A DNA stretch of 64,000 nucleotides from the NCBI GenBank assembly GCA_947568835.1, contig OX387603.1:29660651-29724650 (forward strand), in the 5' to 3' direction. The notes beneath the pieces were generated by a model that did not search any database, had not been told where the DNA came from, and saw only the letters and a list, made by a program, of their open reading frames with translations. A program made the position numbers and the translations under genes. This document shows positions 11,709-23,458 of the stretch, one piece after another (position 1 is the first letter of the stretch; every line of letters begins with the position of its first letter). The stretch comes from Protonemura montana. Its lineage: Eukaryota; Arthropoda; Insecta; Plecoptera; Nemouridae.

Positions 11709-12725
11709 CCTTGCTAGCTAGTCGCTCCGGACACTCCGCCTCGCTACAAGGTCGCTTCAGACACTCTGCCTGGCAAGCCGGGCACTCCCAACACTCTGCC
11801 TCGCTAGCTTGACGCCCCAGACACTTTGCCTTGCTACCCAGACGCTCCAGGCACTCTGCCATGCTGGCCAGTCGCTCCAGACACTCTGCCTCGCTAGCCA
11901 GACAATCCAGCCACTGCCTCGCTAGCCAGAAACTCCAGACACTCTGCCACGCTAGCCAGTCGCTCCAGACACCCGCCTAGCAACCAAGACGCTCCAGACA
12001 CTCTGCCTTGCTTCCCGGACGTTCCAGACACTCTGGCTCGCAAGCCGGGCACTCCAGACACTCTGCCTCGCAGGCCGGGCGCTCCAGACACTCTGCCTCG
12101 CGTGCCAGACGCTCCAGACACTCTGCCTTAGTAGCCAGACCCTCTAGATACTCTTTCTCGCTAGCCAGACGCTCCAGAAACTTTGCCTCGCTAGCCAGAC
12201 GCCTCAGACACTCGGCCTTGCTACCCAGTCGCTCCTGACACTCTGCCTCGCTAGCCAGGCACTCCAAACACTCTTCCTTGCTAGCTAGTCGCTCCGGACA
12301 CTGTGCCTCCGTAGTAACACGCTCCAGACCTTCTGCTTTGCTAGCTATGCGTTCCAGTCACTCTTCCTTGCTGGCCAGACGCTCCATTTACTCTGCCTCG
12401 CTAGCCAGACGCTCCAGACACTCTGCCTTGCTTCCCAGATGCTCCAGACACTCTGCCTCGCAAGCCAGACGCTCCAGACACTCTGCCTTAGTAGCCAGAC
12501 GCTCCAGACACTCTGCTTCGCTAGCCAGTCGCTCCGGACACTCTGCCTCCGTAGTAACACGCTCCAGACCTTCTGCTTTGCTAGCTATGCGTTCCAGTCA
12601 ATCTTCCTTGCTGCCCAGACGCTCCATTCACTCTGCCTCGCTAGTTAGACGCTCCAAACACTCTGCCTCGCAAGCCGGGTGCTCCAGACACTCTGCCTTG
12701 CTAGCCAGACGCTCCAGACACTCTG
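11709..12725. repeat. HOR-A copy 3, partial (about 1.0 kb)
   Basis: It follows copy 2 at an offset of 3,344, changing to 3,343 after a private 1-base deletion near 11,970 (acacccgcctagcaacc). Identity to copy 2 stops near 12,725, where a ccccgctaccc unit replaces gcttcgctag. From 12,278 onward it can also be aligned with 29,300 onward. Confidence 0.8.
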
Positions 12726-14450
12726 CCCCGCTACCCAGACGCTCCAGACACTCTGCCTCGCAAGCCGGGCGCTCCAGACACTCTGCCTTGCGTGCCAGAC
12801 GCTCCAGACACTCTGCCTTAGTAGCCAGACCCTCCAGATACTCGTTCTCGCAAGCCAGACGCTCCAGAAACTCTGCCTTGCTAGCCAGGCACTCTAAACA
12901 CTCTTCCTTGCTAGCCAGTCGCTCCGGACACTGTGCCTCCGTAGTAACACGCTCCAGACCTTCTGCTTTGCTAGCTTTGCGTTCCAGTCACTCTTTCTTG
13001 CTGGCCAGACGCTCCATTCACTCTGCCTCGCTAGCCAGACGCTCCAGACACCCTGCCTAGCTACCATGACGCTCCAGAAACTATGCCTTGCTACCCAGAC
13101 GCTCCAGGCACTCTGCCATGCTGGCCAGTCGCTCCAGACACTCTGCCTCGCTAGCCAGTTGCTCCAGACGCTATGCATAGCTACCAAGACCCTTCAGACA
13201 CGCTGCCTCTTAAGCCAGGTACTCCAGACTCTCTGCCTCGCTAGCCAGACGCCCCAGACACTCTGCCTTGCTTCCCAGATGCTCCAGACACTCTGCCTCG
13301 CAAGCCAGACGCACCAGACACTCTGCCTTAGTAGCCAGACGCTCCAGACACTCTGCTTCGCTAGCCAGTCGCTCCGGACACTCTGCCTCCGTAGAAACAC
13401 GCTCCAGACCTTCTGCTTTGCTAGCTATGCGTTCCAGTCAATCTTCCTTGCTGGCCAGACGCTCCATTCACTCTGCCTCGCTAGCCAGACGCTCCAAACA
13501 CTCTGCCTCGCAAGCCGGGTGCTCCAGACACTCTGCCTTTCTAGCCAGACGCTCCAGACACTCTGCCCCGCTACCCAGAAGCTCCAGACACTCTGCCTCG
13601 CGAACCGGGCGCTCCAGACACTCTGCCTTGCTAGCCAGACGCTCCAGACACTCTGCCCCGCTACCCAGACGCTCCAGACACTCTGCCTCGCAAGCCGGGC
13701 GCTCCAGACACTCTGCCTCGCTAGCCAGACGCTCCAGACACTCTTTCTCGCTAGCCAGACGCTCCAGACACTCTGCTTCGCTAGCCAGACGCTCCAGAAA
13801 CTCTGTCTCGCTAGCCAGACGCCTCAGACACTCTGCCTTGCTACCCAGTCGCTCTTGACACTCTGCCTCGCAAGCTGGGCTTTCCAGACACTCTGCCTCG
13901 CTAGCAAGGCACTCCAAACACTTTTCCTTGCTAGCTAGTCGCTCCGGACACTCCGCCTCGCTACTAGGTCGCTTCAGACACTCTGCCTGGCAAGCCGGGC
14001 ACTCCCAACACTCTGCCTCGCTAGCTTGACGCCCCAGACACTTTGCCTTGCTACCCAGACGCTCCAGGCACTCTGCCATGCTGGCCAGTCGCTCCAGACA
14101 CTCTGCCTCGCTAGCCAGACAATCCAGCCACTGCCTCGCTAGCCAGAAACTCCAGACACTCTGCCACGCTAGCCAGTCGCTCCAGACACTCTGCCTAGCT
14201 ACCAAGACGCTCCAGACACTCTGCCTTGCTTCCCGGACGTTCCAGACACTCTGGCTCGCAAGCCGGGCACTCCAGACACTCTGCCTCGCAGGCCGGGCGC
14301 TCCAGACACTCTGCCTCGCGTGCCAGACGCTCCAGACACTCTGCCTTAGTAGCCAGACCCTCCAGATACTCTTTCTCGCGTGCCAGACGCTCCAGACACT
14401 CTGCCTTAGTAGCCAGACCCTCCAGATACTCTTTCTCGCTAGCCAGGCAC
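12278..14450. repeat. Connector: long-range paralogue of 29,300-31,470
   Basis: Unit order matches 29.3-31.5 kb at a constant offset of 17,022 (for example 13,268/30,290, 14,048/31,070 and 14,226/31,248). Both include the rare ctaccatgacgctcc unit, the gtagaaacac variant (13,393; 30,415) and marker M1 (14,128; 31,150). The segment bridges HOR-A and the 2,926-bp domain. Confidence 0.8.
14317..14436. repeat. 60-bp (2-unit) tandem duplication
   Basis: The two-unit block starting cgcgtgccagacgc at 14,317 and including the gaccctccagatactc unit is repeated immediately from 14,377. Related positions at 5,230, 8,756, 12,100 and 24,382 have it once, so this is a local two-unit gain. Confidence 0.85.
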
Positions 14451-14680
14451 TCCAAACACTCTTCCTTGCTAGCTAGTCGCTCCGGACACTGTGCCTCCGT
14501 AGTAACACGCTCCAGACCTTCTGCTTTGCTAGCTATGCGTTCCAGTCACTCTTCCTTGCTGGCCAGACGCTCCATTTACTCTGCCTCGCTAGCCAGACGC
14601 TCCAGACACTCTGCCTTGCTTCCCAGATGCTCCAGACACTCTGCCTCGCAAGCCAGACGCTCCAGACACTCTGCCTTAGT

Positions 14681-17606
14681 AGCCAGACGCTCCAGACACT
14701 CTGCTTCGCTAGCCAGTCGCTCCGGACACTCTGCCTCCGTAGTTACACGCTCCAGACCTTCTGCTTTGCTAGCTATGCGTTCCAGTCAACCTTCCTTGCT
14801 GCCCAGACGCTCCATTCACTCTGCCTCGCTAGTTAGACGCTCCAAACACTCTGCCTCGCAAGCCGGGTGCTCCAGACACTCTGCCTTGCTAGCCAGACGC
14901 TCCAGACACTCTGCCCCGCTACCCAGACGCTCCAGACACTCAGCCTCGCAAGCCGGGCGCTCCAGACACTCTGCCTTGCGTGCCAGACGCTCCAGACACT
15001 CTGCCTTAGTAGCCAGACCCTCCAGATACTCGTTCTCGCAAGCCAGACGCTCCAGAAACTCTGCCTCGCTAGCCAGGCACTCTAACCACTCTTCCTTGCT
15101 AGCCAGTCGCTCCGGACACTGTGCCTCCGTAGTAACACGCTCCAGACCTTCTGCTTTGCTAGCTTTGCGTTCCAGTCACTCTGCCATGCTGGCCAGTCGC
15201 TCCAGACACTCTGCCTCGCTAGCCAGTTGCTCCAGACGCTCTGCATAGCTACCAAGACCCTTCAGACACGCTGCCTCTTAAGCCAGGTACTCCAGACTCT
15301 CTGCCTCGCTAGCCAGACGCCCCAGACACTCTGCCTTGCTTCCCAGATGCTCCAGACACTCTGCCTCGCAAGCCAGACGCTCCAGACACTCTGCCTTAGT
15401 AGCCAGACGCTCCAGACACTCTGCTTCGCTAGCCAGACGCCCCAGACACTCTGCCTTGCTTCCCAGATGCTCCAGACACTCTGCCTCGCAAGCCAGACGC
15501 TCCAGACACTCTGCCTTAGTAGCCAGACGCTCCAGACACTCTGCCTCGCTAGCCAGACGCCCCAGACACTCTGCCTTGCTTCCCAGATGCTCCAGACACT
15601 CTGCCTCGCAAGCCAGACGCTCCAGACACTCTGCCTCGCTAGCCAGACGCTCCAGACACTCTGCCTTAGTAGCCAGATGCTTTAGACACTCTTTCTCGCT
15701 AGCCAGACGCTCCAGACACTCTGCTTCGCTAGCCAGACGCTCCAGATATTTTGCCTCGCTAGCCAGACTCCTCAGACACTCTGCCTTGCTACCCAGTCGC
15801 TCCGGACACTCTGCCTTGCTTCTCAGATACTCTAGACACTCTGCCTCGCAAGCCAGACGCTTCAGACTCTCTGCATTAGCTGCCAGACGCTCCAGACACT
15901 TTGCACTCCAGGCACTCTGCCATGCTGGCTAGTCGCTCCAGACACTCTGCCTCGCTAGCCAGACGCCCTAGACACTCTGCCCCGCTACCCAGAAGCTCCA
16001 GACACTCTGCCTAGCAAGCTGGGCACTCCAAACACTCTGCCTCGCTAGCTAGACGCCCCAGACACTTTGCCTTACTACCCAGACGCTCCAGACAATCTGA
16101 CTCGCAAGCCAGACTCTCCAGTTACTCTGCCATGCTGGCCAATCGCTCCAGACACCCTGCCTTGCCAGCCAGACGCCATAGACACTCTGTTCCGTTACTC
16201 AGACGCTCCAGATGCTCTGCCTTAGTAGCCAGACGCTCCAGACACTCTTCCTCGCTAGCCAGACACCTCAGACACTCTGCCTTGCTACCTAGTCGCTCCT
16301 GACACTCTGCCTCGTAAGCTGGGCTTTCCAGACACTCTGCCTAGCTAGCCAGGCACTCCAAACACTCTTCCTTGCTAGCCAATCGCTCCGGACCCTATGC
16401 CTCCCTAGTAACACGCTCCAGACCTTCTGCTTTGCTAGCGAGTCGCTCCAGACACTCTGCTTTGCTTGCCAGACGCCCCAGACATTCTGCCTCGCTAGCA
16501 AGACGCTCCAGAAACTCTTCTTCGCTACCCGGACGCTCTAGACACTCTTCCATGCTAGCCAGACGCTCCAGACACTCTGCCTTGCTAGCCAGTCGCTCCA
16601 GACGCTCTGCCAAGCTACCAAGACGCTCCAGACAGGCTGCCTCGCAAGCCGGGCACTTCAGACTCTCTTCCTTGCTAGCCAGACACCCTAGACACTCTGC
16701 CTTGCTTCCCGGACGCTCCAGACACTCTGGCTCGCAAGCCGGGCACTCCAGACACTCTGCCTCTCATGCCGGGCGCTCCAGACACTCTGCTTAGCAAGCA
16801 AGACGCTCCAGGCACTCTGCCATGCTAGCCAGTCGCTCCAGACACTCTGCCTCGCTAGCCAGAAGCCATAGACACTCTGCCCCACTACCCAGACGCTCCA
16901 GACACTCTGCCTCGCTAGCCAGACGCTCCAAACACTCTGCCTCGCAAGCCGGGTGCTCCAGACACTCTGCCTTGCTAGCCAGACGCTCCAGATACTCTGC
17001 CCCGCTACCCAGACGCTCCAGACACTCTGCCTCGCAAGCCGGGTGCTCCAGACACTCTGCCTCGCGTGCCAGACGCTCCAGACACTCTGCCTTAGTAGCC
17101 AGACCCTCCACATACTCTTTCTCGCTAGCCAGACGCTCCAGAAACTTTGCCTCGCTAGCCAGACGCCTCAGACACTTTGCCTTGCTACCCAGTCGCTCCT
17201 GACACTCTGCCTCGCAAGCTGGGCTTTCCAGACACTCTGCCTCGCTAGCCAGGCACTCCAAACACTCTTCCTTGCTAGCCAGTCGCTCCGGACACTGTGC
17301 CTCTGTAGTAACACATTCCAGACCTTCTGCTTTGCTAGCTATGCGTTCCAGTCACTCTTCCTTGCTGGCCAGACGCTCCATTCACTCTGCCTCGCTAGCC
17401 AGACGCTCCAGACACCCTGCCTAGCTACCAAGACGCTCCAGAAACTCTGCCTTGCTACCCAGACGCTCCAGGCACTCTGCCATGCTGGCCAGTCGCTCCA
17501 GACACTCTGCCTTGCTACCCAGTCGCTCCTGACACTCTGCCTCGTAAGCTGGGCTTTCCAGACACTCTGCCTAGCTAGCCAGGCACTCCAAACACTCTTC
17601 CTTGCT
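14681..17606. repeat. HOR-B copy 1 (2,926 bp)
   Basis: First of three direct copies with an exact period of 2,926 = 98x30-14; the -14 is marker M2 at 15,900. It starts at the agccagacgctccagac that recurs at 17,607 and 20,533. It contains a 120-bp sub-repeat (15,301-15,660) and the gtagtaacac module. Private differences include gctttagac near 15,678, gatactctgcc near 16,991 and cacatactc near 17,108. Confidence 0.93.
15301..15660. repeat. 120-bp (4-unit) sub-repeat, three copies
   Basis: The same four-unit pattern (gccccagac unit, cttcccagatgctcc unit, gcaagccagac unit, then a gccttagtag unit) starts at 15,301, 15,421 and 15,541. The third copy ends differently. HOR-B carries the block to 18,227-18,586 and 21,153-21,512. 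At 32,863-33,252 the middle copy is 150 bp because the gccttagtag unit is doubled near 33,100. Confidence 0.88.
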
Positions 17607-20532
17607 AGCCAGACGCTCCAGACACTCTGCTTCGCTAGCCAGTCGCTCCGGACACTCTGCCTCCGTAGTAACACGCTCCAGACCTTCTGCTTTGCTAGCT
17701 ATGCGTTCCAGTCAACCTTCCTTGCTGCCCAGACGCTCCATTCACTCTGCCTCGCTAGTTAGACGCTCCAAACACTCTGCCTCGCAAGCCGGGTGCTCCA
17801 GACACTCTGCCTTGCTAGCCAGACGCTCCAGACACTCTGCCCCGCTACCCAGACGCTCCAGACACTCTGCCTCGCAAGCCGGGCGCTCCAGACACTCTGC
17901 CTTGCGTGCCAGACGCTCCAGACACTCTGCCTTAGTAGCCAGACCCTCCAGATACTCGTTCTCGCAAGCCAGACGCTCCAGAAACTCTGCCTCGCTAGCC
18001 AGGCACTCTAAACACTTTTCCTTGCTAGCCAGTCGCTCCGGACACTGTGCCTCCGTAGTAACACGCTCCAGACCTTCTGCTTTGCTAGCTTTGCGTTCCA
18101 GTCACTCTGCCATGCTGGCCAGTCGCTCCAGACACTCTGCCTCGCTAGCCAGTTGCTCCAGACGCTCTGCATAGCTACCAAGACCCTTCAGACACGCTGC
18201 CTCTTAAGCCAGGTACTCCAGACTCTCTGCCTCGCTAGCCAGACGCCCCAGACACTCTGCCTTGCTTCCCAGATGCTCCAGACACTCTGCCTCGCAAGCC
18301 AGACGCTCCAGACACTCTGCCTTAGTAGCCAGACGCTCCAGACACTCTGCTTCGCTAGCCAGACGCCCCAGACACTCTGCCTTGCTTCCCAGATGCTCCA
18401 GACACTCTGCCTCGCAAGCCAGACGCTCCAGACACTCTGCCTTAGTAGCCAGACGCTCCAGACACTCTGCCTCGCTAGCCAGACGCCCCAGACACTCTGC
18501 CTTGCTTCCCAGATGCTCCAGACACTCTGCCTCGCAAGCCAGACGCTCCAGACACTCTGCCTCGCTAGCCAGACGCTCCAGACACTCTGCCTTAGTAGCC
18601 AGATGCTCCAGACACTCTTTCTCGCTAGCCAGACGCTCCAGACACTCTGCTTCGCTAGCCAGACGCTCCAGATATTTTGCCTCGCTAGCCAGACTCCTCA
18701 GACACTCTGCCTTGCTACCCAGTCGCTCCGGACACTCTGCCTTGCTTCTCAGATACTCTAGACACTCTGCCTCGCAAGCCAGACGCTTCAGACTCTCTGC
18801 ATTAGCTGCCAGACGCTCCAGAAACTTTGCACTCCAGGCACTCTGCCATGCTGGCTAGTCGCTCCAGACACTCTGCCTCGCTAGCCAGACGCCCTAGACA
18901 CTCTGCCCCGCTACCCAGAAGCTCCAGACACTCTGCCTAGCAAGCTGGGCACTCCAAACACTCTGCCTCGCTAGCTAGACGCCCCAGACACTTTGCCTTA
19001 CTACCCAGACGCTCCAGACAATCTGACTCGCAAGCCAGACTCTCCAGTCACTCTGCCATGCTGGCCAATCGCTCCAGACACCCTGCCTCGCCAGCCAGAC
19101 GCCATAGACACTCTGTTCCGTTACTCAGACGCTCCGGATGCTCTGCCTTAGTAGCCAGACGCTCCAGACACTCTTCCTCGCTAGCCAGACACCTCAGACA
19201 CTCTGCCTTGCTACCTAGTCGCTCCTGACACTCTGCCTCGTAAGCTGGGCTTTCCAGACACTCTGCCTAGCTAGCCAGGCACTCCAAACACTCTTCCTTG
19301 CTAGCCAATCGCTCCGGACCCTATGCCTCCCTAGTAACACGCTCCAGACCTTCTGCTTTGCTAGCGAGTCGCTCCAGACACTCTGCTTTGCTTGCTAGAC
19401 GCCCCAGACATTCTGCCTCGCTAGCAAGACGCTCCAGAAACTCTTCTTCGCTACCCGGACGCTCTAGACACTCTTCCATGCTAGCCAGACGCTCCAGACA
19501 CTCTGCCTTGCTAGCCAGTCGCTCCAGACACTCTGCCAAGCTACCAAGACGCTCCAGACAGGCTGCCTCGCAAGCCGGGCACTTCAGACTCTCTTCCTTG
19601 CTAGCCAGACACCCTAGACACTCTGCCTTGCTTCCCGGACGCTCCAGACACTCTGGCTCGCAAGCCGGGCACTCCAGACACTCTGCCTCTCATGCCGGGC
19701 GCTCCAGACACTCTGCTTAGCAAGCAAGACGCTCCAGGCACTCTGCCATGCTAGCCAGTCGCTCCAGACACTCTGCCTCGCTAGCCAGAAGCCATAGACA
19801 CTCTGCCCCACTACCCAGACGCTCCAGACACTCTGCCTCGCTAGCCAGACGCTCCAAACACTCTGCCTCGCAAGCCGGGTGCTCCAGACACTCTGCCTTG
19901 CTAGCCAGACGCTCCAGACACTCTGCCCCGCTACCCAGACGCTCCAGACACTCTGCCTCGCAAGCCGGGTGCTCCAGACACTCTGCCTCGCGTGCCAGAC
20001 GCTCCAGACACTCTGCCTTAGTAGCCAGACCCTCCAGATACTCTTTCTCGCTAGCCAGACGCTCCAGAAACTTTGCCTCGCTAGCCAGACGCCTCAGACA
20101 CTTTGCCTTGCTACCCAGTCGCTCCTGACACTCTGCCTCGCAAGCTGGGCTTTCCAGACACTCTGCCTTGCTAGCCAGGCACTCCAAACACTCTTCCTTG
20201 CTAGCCAGTCGCTCCGGACACTGTGCCTCTGTAGTAACACATTCCAGACCTTCTGCTTTGCTAGCTATGCGTTCCAGTCACTCTTCCTTGCTGGCCAGAC
20301 GCTCCATTCACTCTGCCTCGCTAGCCAGACGCTCCAGACACCCTGCCTAGCTACCAAGACGCTCCAGAAACTCTGCCTTGCTACCCAGACGCTCCAGGCA
20401 CTCTGCCATGCTGGCCAGTCGCTCCAGACACTCTGCCTTGCTACCCAGTCGCTCCTGACACTCTGCCTCGTAAGCTGGGCTTTCCAGACACTCTGCCTAG
20501 CTAGCCAGGCACTCCAAACACTCTTCCTTGCT
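17607..20532. repeat. HOR-B copy 2 (2,926 bp)
   Basis: Direct repeat of 14,681-17,606 with only scattered single-base differences seen. The left junction fuses aacactcttccttgct to agccagacgctccagac. M2 lies at 18,826 with the gaaactttgc variant shared with copy 3. The period is not a multiple of three, so any reading frame changes register relative to the neighbouring copies. Confidence 0.93.
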
Positions 20533-23458
20533 AGCCAGACGCTCCAGACACTCTGCTTCGCTAGCCAGTCGCTCCGGACACTCTGCCTCCGTAGTAACAC
20601 GCTCCAGACCTTCTGCTTTGCTAGCTATGCGTTCCAGTCAACCTTCCTTGCTGCCCAGACGCTCCGTTCACTCTGCCTCGCTAGTTAGACGCTCCAAACA
20701 CTCTGCCTCGCAAGCCGGGTGCTCCTGACACTCTGCCTTGCTAGCCAGACGCTCCAGACACTCTGCCCCGCTACCCAGACGCTCCAGACACTCTGCCTCG
20801 CAAGCCGGGCGCTCCAGACACTCTGCCTTGCGTGCCAGACGCTCCAGACACTCTGCCTTAGTAGCCAGACCCTCCAGATACTCGTTCTCGCAAGCCAAAC
20901 GCTCCAGAAACTCTGCCTCGCTAGCCAGGCACTCTAAACACTCTTCCTTGCTAGCCAGTCGCTCCGGACACTGTGCCTCCGTAGTAACACGCTCCAGACC
21001 TTCTGCTTTGCTAGCTTTGCGTTCCAGTCACTCTGCCATGCTGGCCAGTCGCTCCAGACACTCTGCCTCGCTAGCCAGTTGCTCCAGACGCTCTGCATAG
21101 CTACCAAGACCCTTCAGACACGCTGCCTCTTAAGCCAGGTACTCCAGACTCTCTGCCTCGCTAGCCAGACGCCCCAGACACTCTGCCTTGCTTCCCAGAT
21201 GCTCCAGACACTCTGCCTCGCAAGCCAGACGCTCCAGACACTCTGCCTTAGTAGCCAGACGCTCCAGACACTCTGCTTCGCTAGCCAGACGCCCCAGACA
21301 CTCTGCCTTGCTTCCCAGATGCTCCAGACACTCTGCCTCGCAAGCCAGACGCTCCAGACACTCTGCCTTAGTAGCCAGACGCTCCAGACACTCTGCCTCG
21401 CTAGCCAGACGCCCCAGACACTCTGTCTTGCTTCCCAGATGCTCCAGACACTCTGCCTCGCAAGCTAGACGCTCCAGACACTCTGCCTCGCTAGCCAGAC
21501 GCTCCAGACACTCTGCCTTAGTAGCCAGATGCTCCAGACACTCTTTCTCGCTAGCCAGACGCTCCAGACACTCTGCTTCGCTAGCCAGACGCTCCAGATA
21601 TTTTGCCTCGCTAGCCAGACTCCTCAGACACTCTGCCTTGCTACCCAGTCGCTCCGGACACTCTGCCTTGCTTCTCAGATACTCTAGACACTCTGCCTCG
21701 CAAGCCAGACGCTTCAGACTCTCTGCATTAGCTGCCAGACGCTCCAGAAACTTTGCACTCCAGGCACTCTGCCATGCTGGCTAGTCGCTCCAGACACTCT
21801 GCCTCGCTAGCCAGACGCCCTAGACACTCTGCCCCGCTACCCAGAAGCTCCAGACACTCTGCCTTGCAAGCTGGGCACTCCAAACACTCTGCCTCGCTAG
21901 CTAGACGCCCCAGACACTTTGCCTTACTACCCAGACGCTCCAGACAATCTGACTCGCAAGCCAGACTCTCCAGTCACTCTGCCATGCTGGCCAATCGCTC
22001 CAGACACCCTGCCTCGCCAGCCAGACGCCATAGACACTCTGTTCCGTTACTCAGACGCTCCAGATGCTCTGCCTTAGTAGCCAGACGCTCCAGACACTCT
22101 TCCTCGCTAGCCAGACACCTCAGACACTCTGCCTTGCTACCTAGTCGCTCCTGACACTCTGCCTCGTAAGCTGGGCTTTCCAGACACTCTGCCTAGCTAG
22201 CCAGGCACTCCAAACACTCTTCCTTGCTAGCCAATCGCTCCGGACCCTATGCCTCCCTAGTAACACGCTCCAGACCTTCTGCTTTGCTAGCGAGTCGCTC
22301 CAGACACTCTGCTTTGCTTGCCAGACGCCCCAGACATTCTGCCTCGCTAGCAAGACGCTCCAGAAACTCTTCTTCACTATCCGGACGCTCTAGACACTCT
22401 TCCATGCTAGCCAGACGCTCCAGACACTCTGCCTTGCTAGCCAGTTGCTCCAGACACTCTGCCAAGCTACCAAGACGCTCCAGACAGGCTGCCTCGCAAG
22501 CCGGGCACTTCAGACTCTCTTCCTTGCTAGCCAGACACCCTAGACACTCTGCCTTGCTTCCCGGACGCTCCAGACACTCTGGCTCGCAAGCCGGGCACTC
22601 CAGACACTCTGCCTCTCATGCCGGGCGCTCCAGACACTCTGCTTAGCAAGCAAGACGCTCCAGGCACTCTGCCATGCTAGCCAGTCGCTCCAGACACTCT
22701 GCCTCGCTAGCCAGAAGCAATAGACACTCTGCCCCACTACCCAGACGCTCCAGACACTCTGCCTCGCTAGCCAGACGCTCCAAACACTCTGCCTCGCAAG
22801 CCGGGTGCTCCAGACACTCTGCCTTGCTAGCCAGACGCTCCAGACACTCTGCCCCGCTACCCAGACGCTCCAGACACTCTGCCTCGCAAGCCGGGTGCTC
22901 CAGACACTCTGCCTCGCGTGCCAGACGCTCCAGACACTCTGCTTTAGTAGCCAGACCCTCCAGATACTCTTTCTCGCTAGCCAGACGCTCCAGAAACTTT
23001 GCCTCGCTAGCCAGACGCCTCAGACACTTTGCCTTGCTACCCAGTCGCTCCTGACACTCTGCCTCGCAAGCTGGGCTTTCCAGACACTCTGCCTCGCTAG
23101 CCAGGCACTCCAAACACTCTTCCTTGCTAGCCAGTCGCTCCGGACACTGTGCCTCTGTAGTTACACATTCCAGACCTTCTGCTTTGCTAGCTATGCGTTC
23201 CAGTCACTCTTCCTTGCTGGCCAGACGCTCCATTCACTCTGCCTCGCTAGCCAGACGCTCCAGACACCCTGCCTAGCTACCAAGACGCTCCAGAAACTCT
23301 GCCTTGCTACCCAGACGCTCCAGGCACTCTGCCATGCTGGCCAGTCGCTCCAGACACTCTGCCTTGCTACCCAGTCGCTCCTGACACTCTGCCTCGTAAG
23401 CTGGGCTTTCCAGACACTCTGCCTAGCTAGCCAGGCACTCCAAACACTCTTCCTTGCT
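20533..23458. repeat. HOR-B copy 3 (2,926 bp)
   Basis: Third direct copy. It ends exactly one period after 20,533: at about 23,459 the sequence continues with ccaatcgctccggaccc instead of re-entering the HOR. That continuation is what the duplication junctions at 17,607 and 20,533 replaced. M2 is at 21,752. Private changes include gctcctgac near 20,721, gctccgttc near 20,662 and gccaaacgc near 20,894. Confidence 0.93.
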
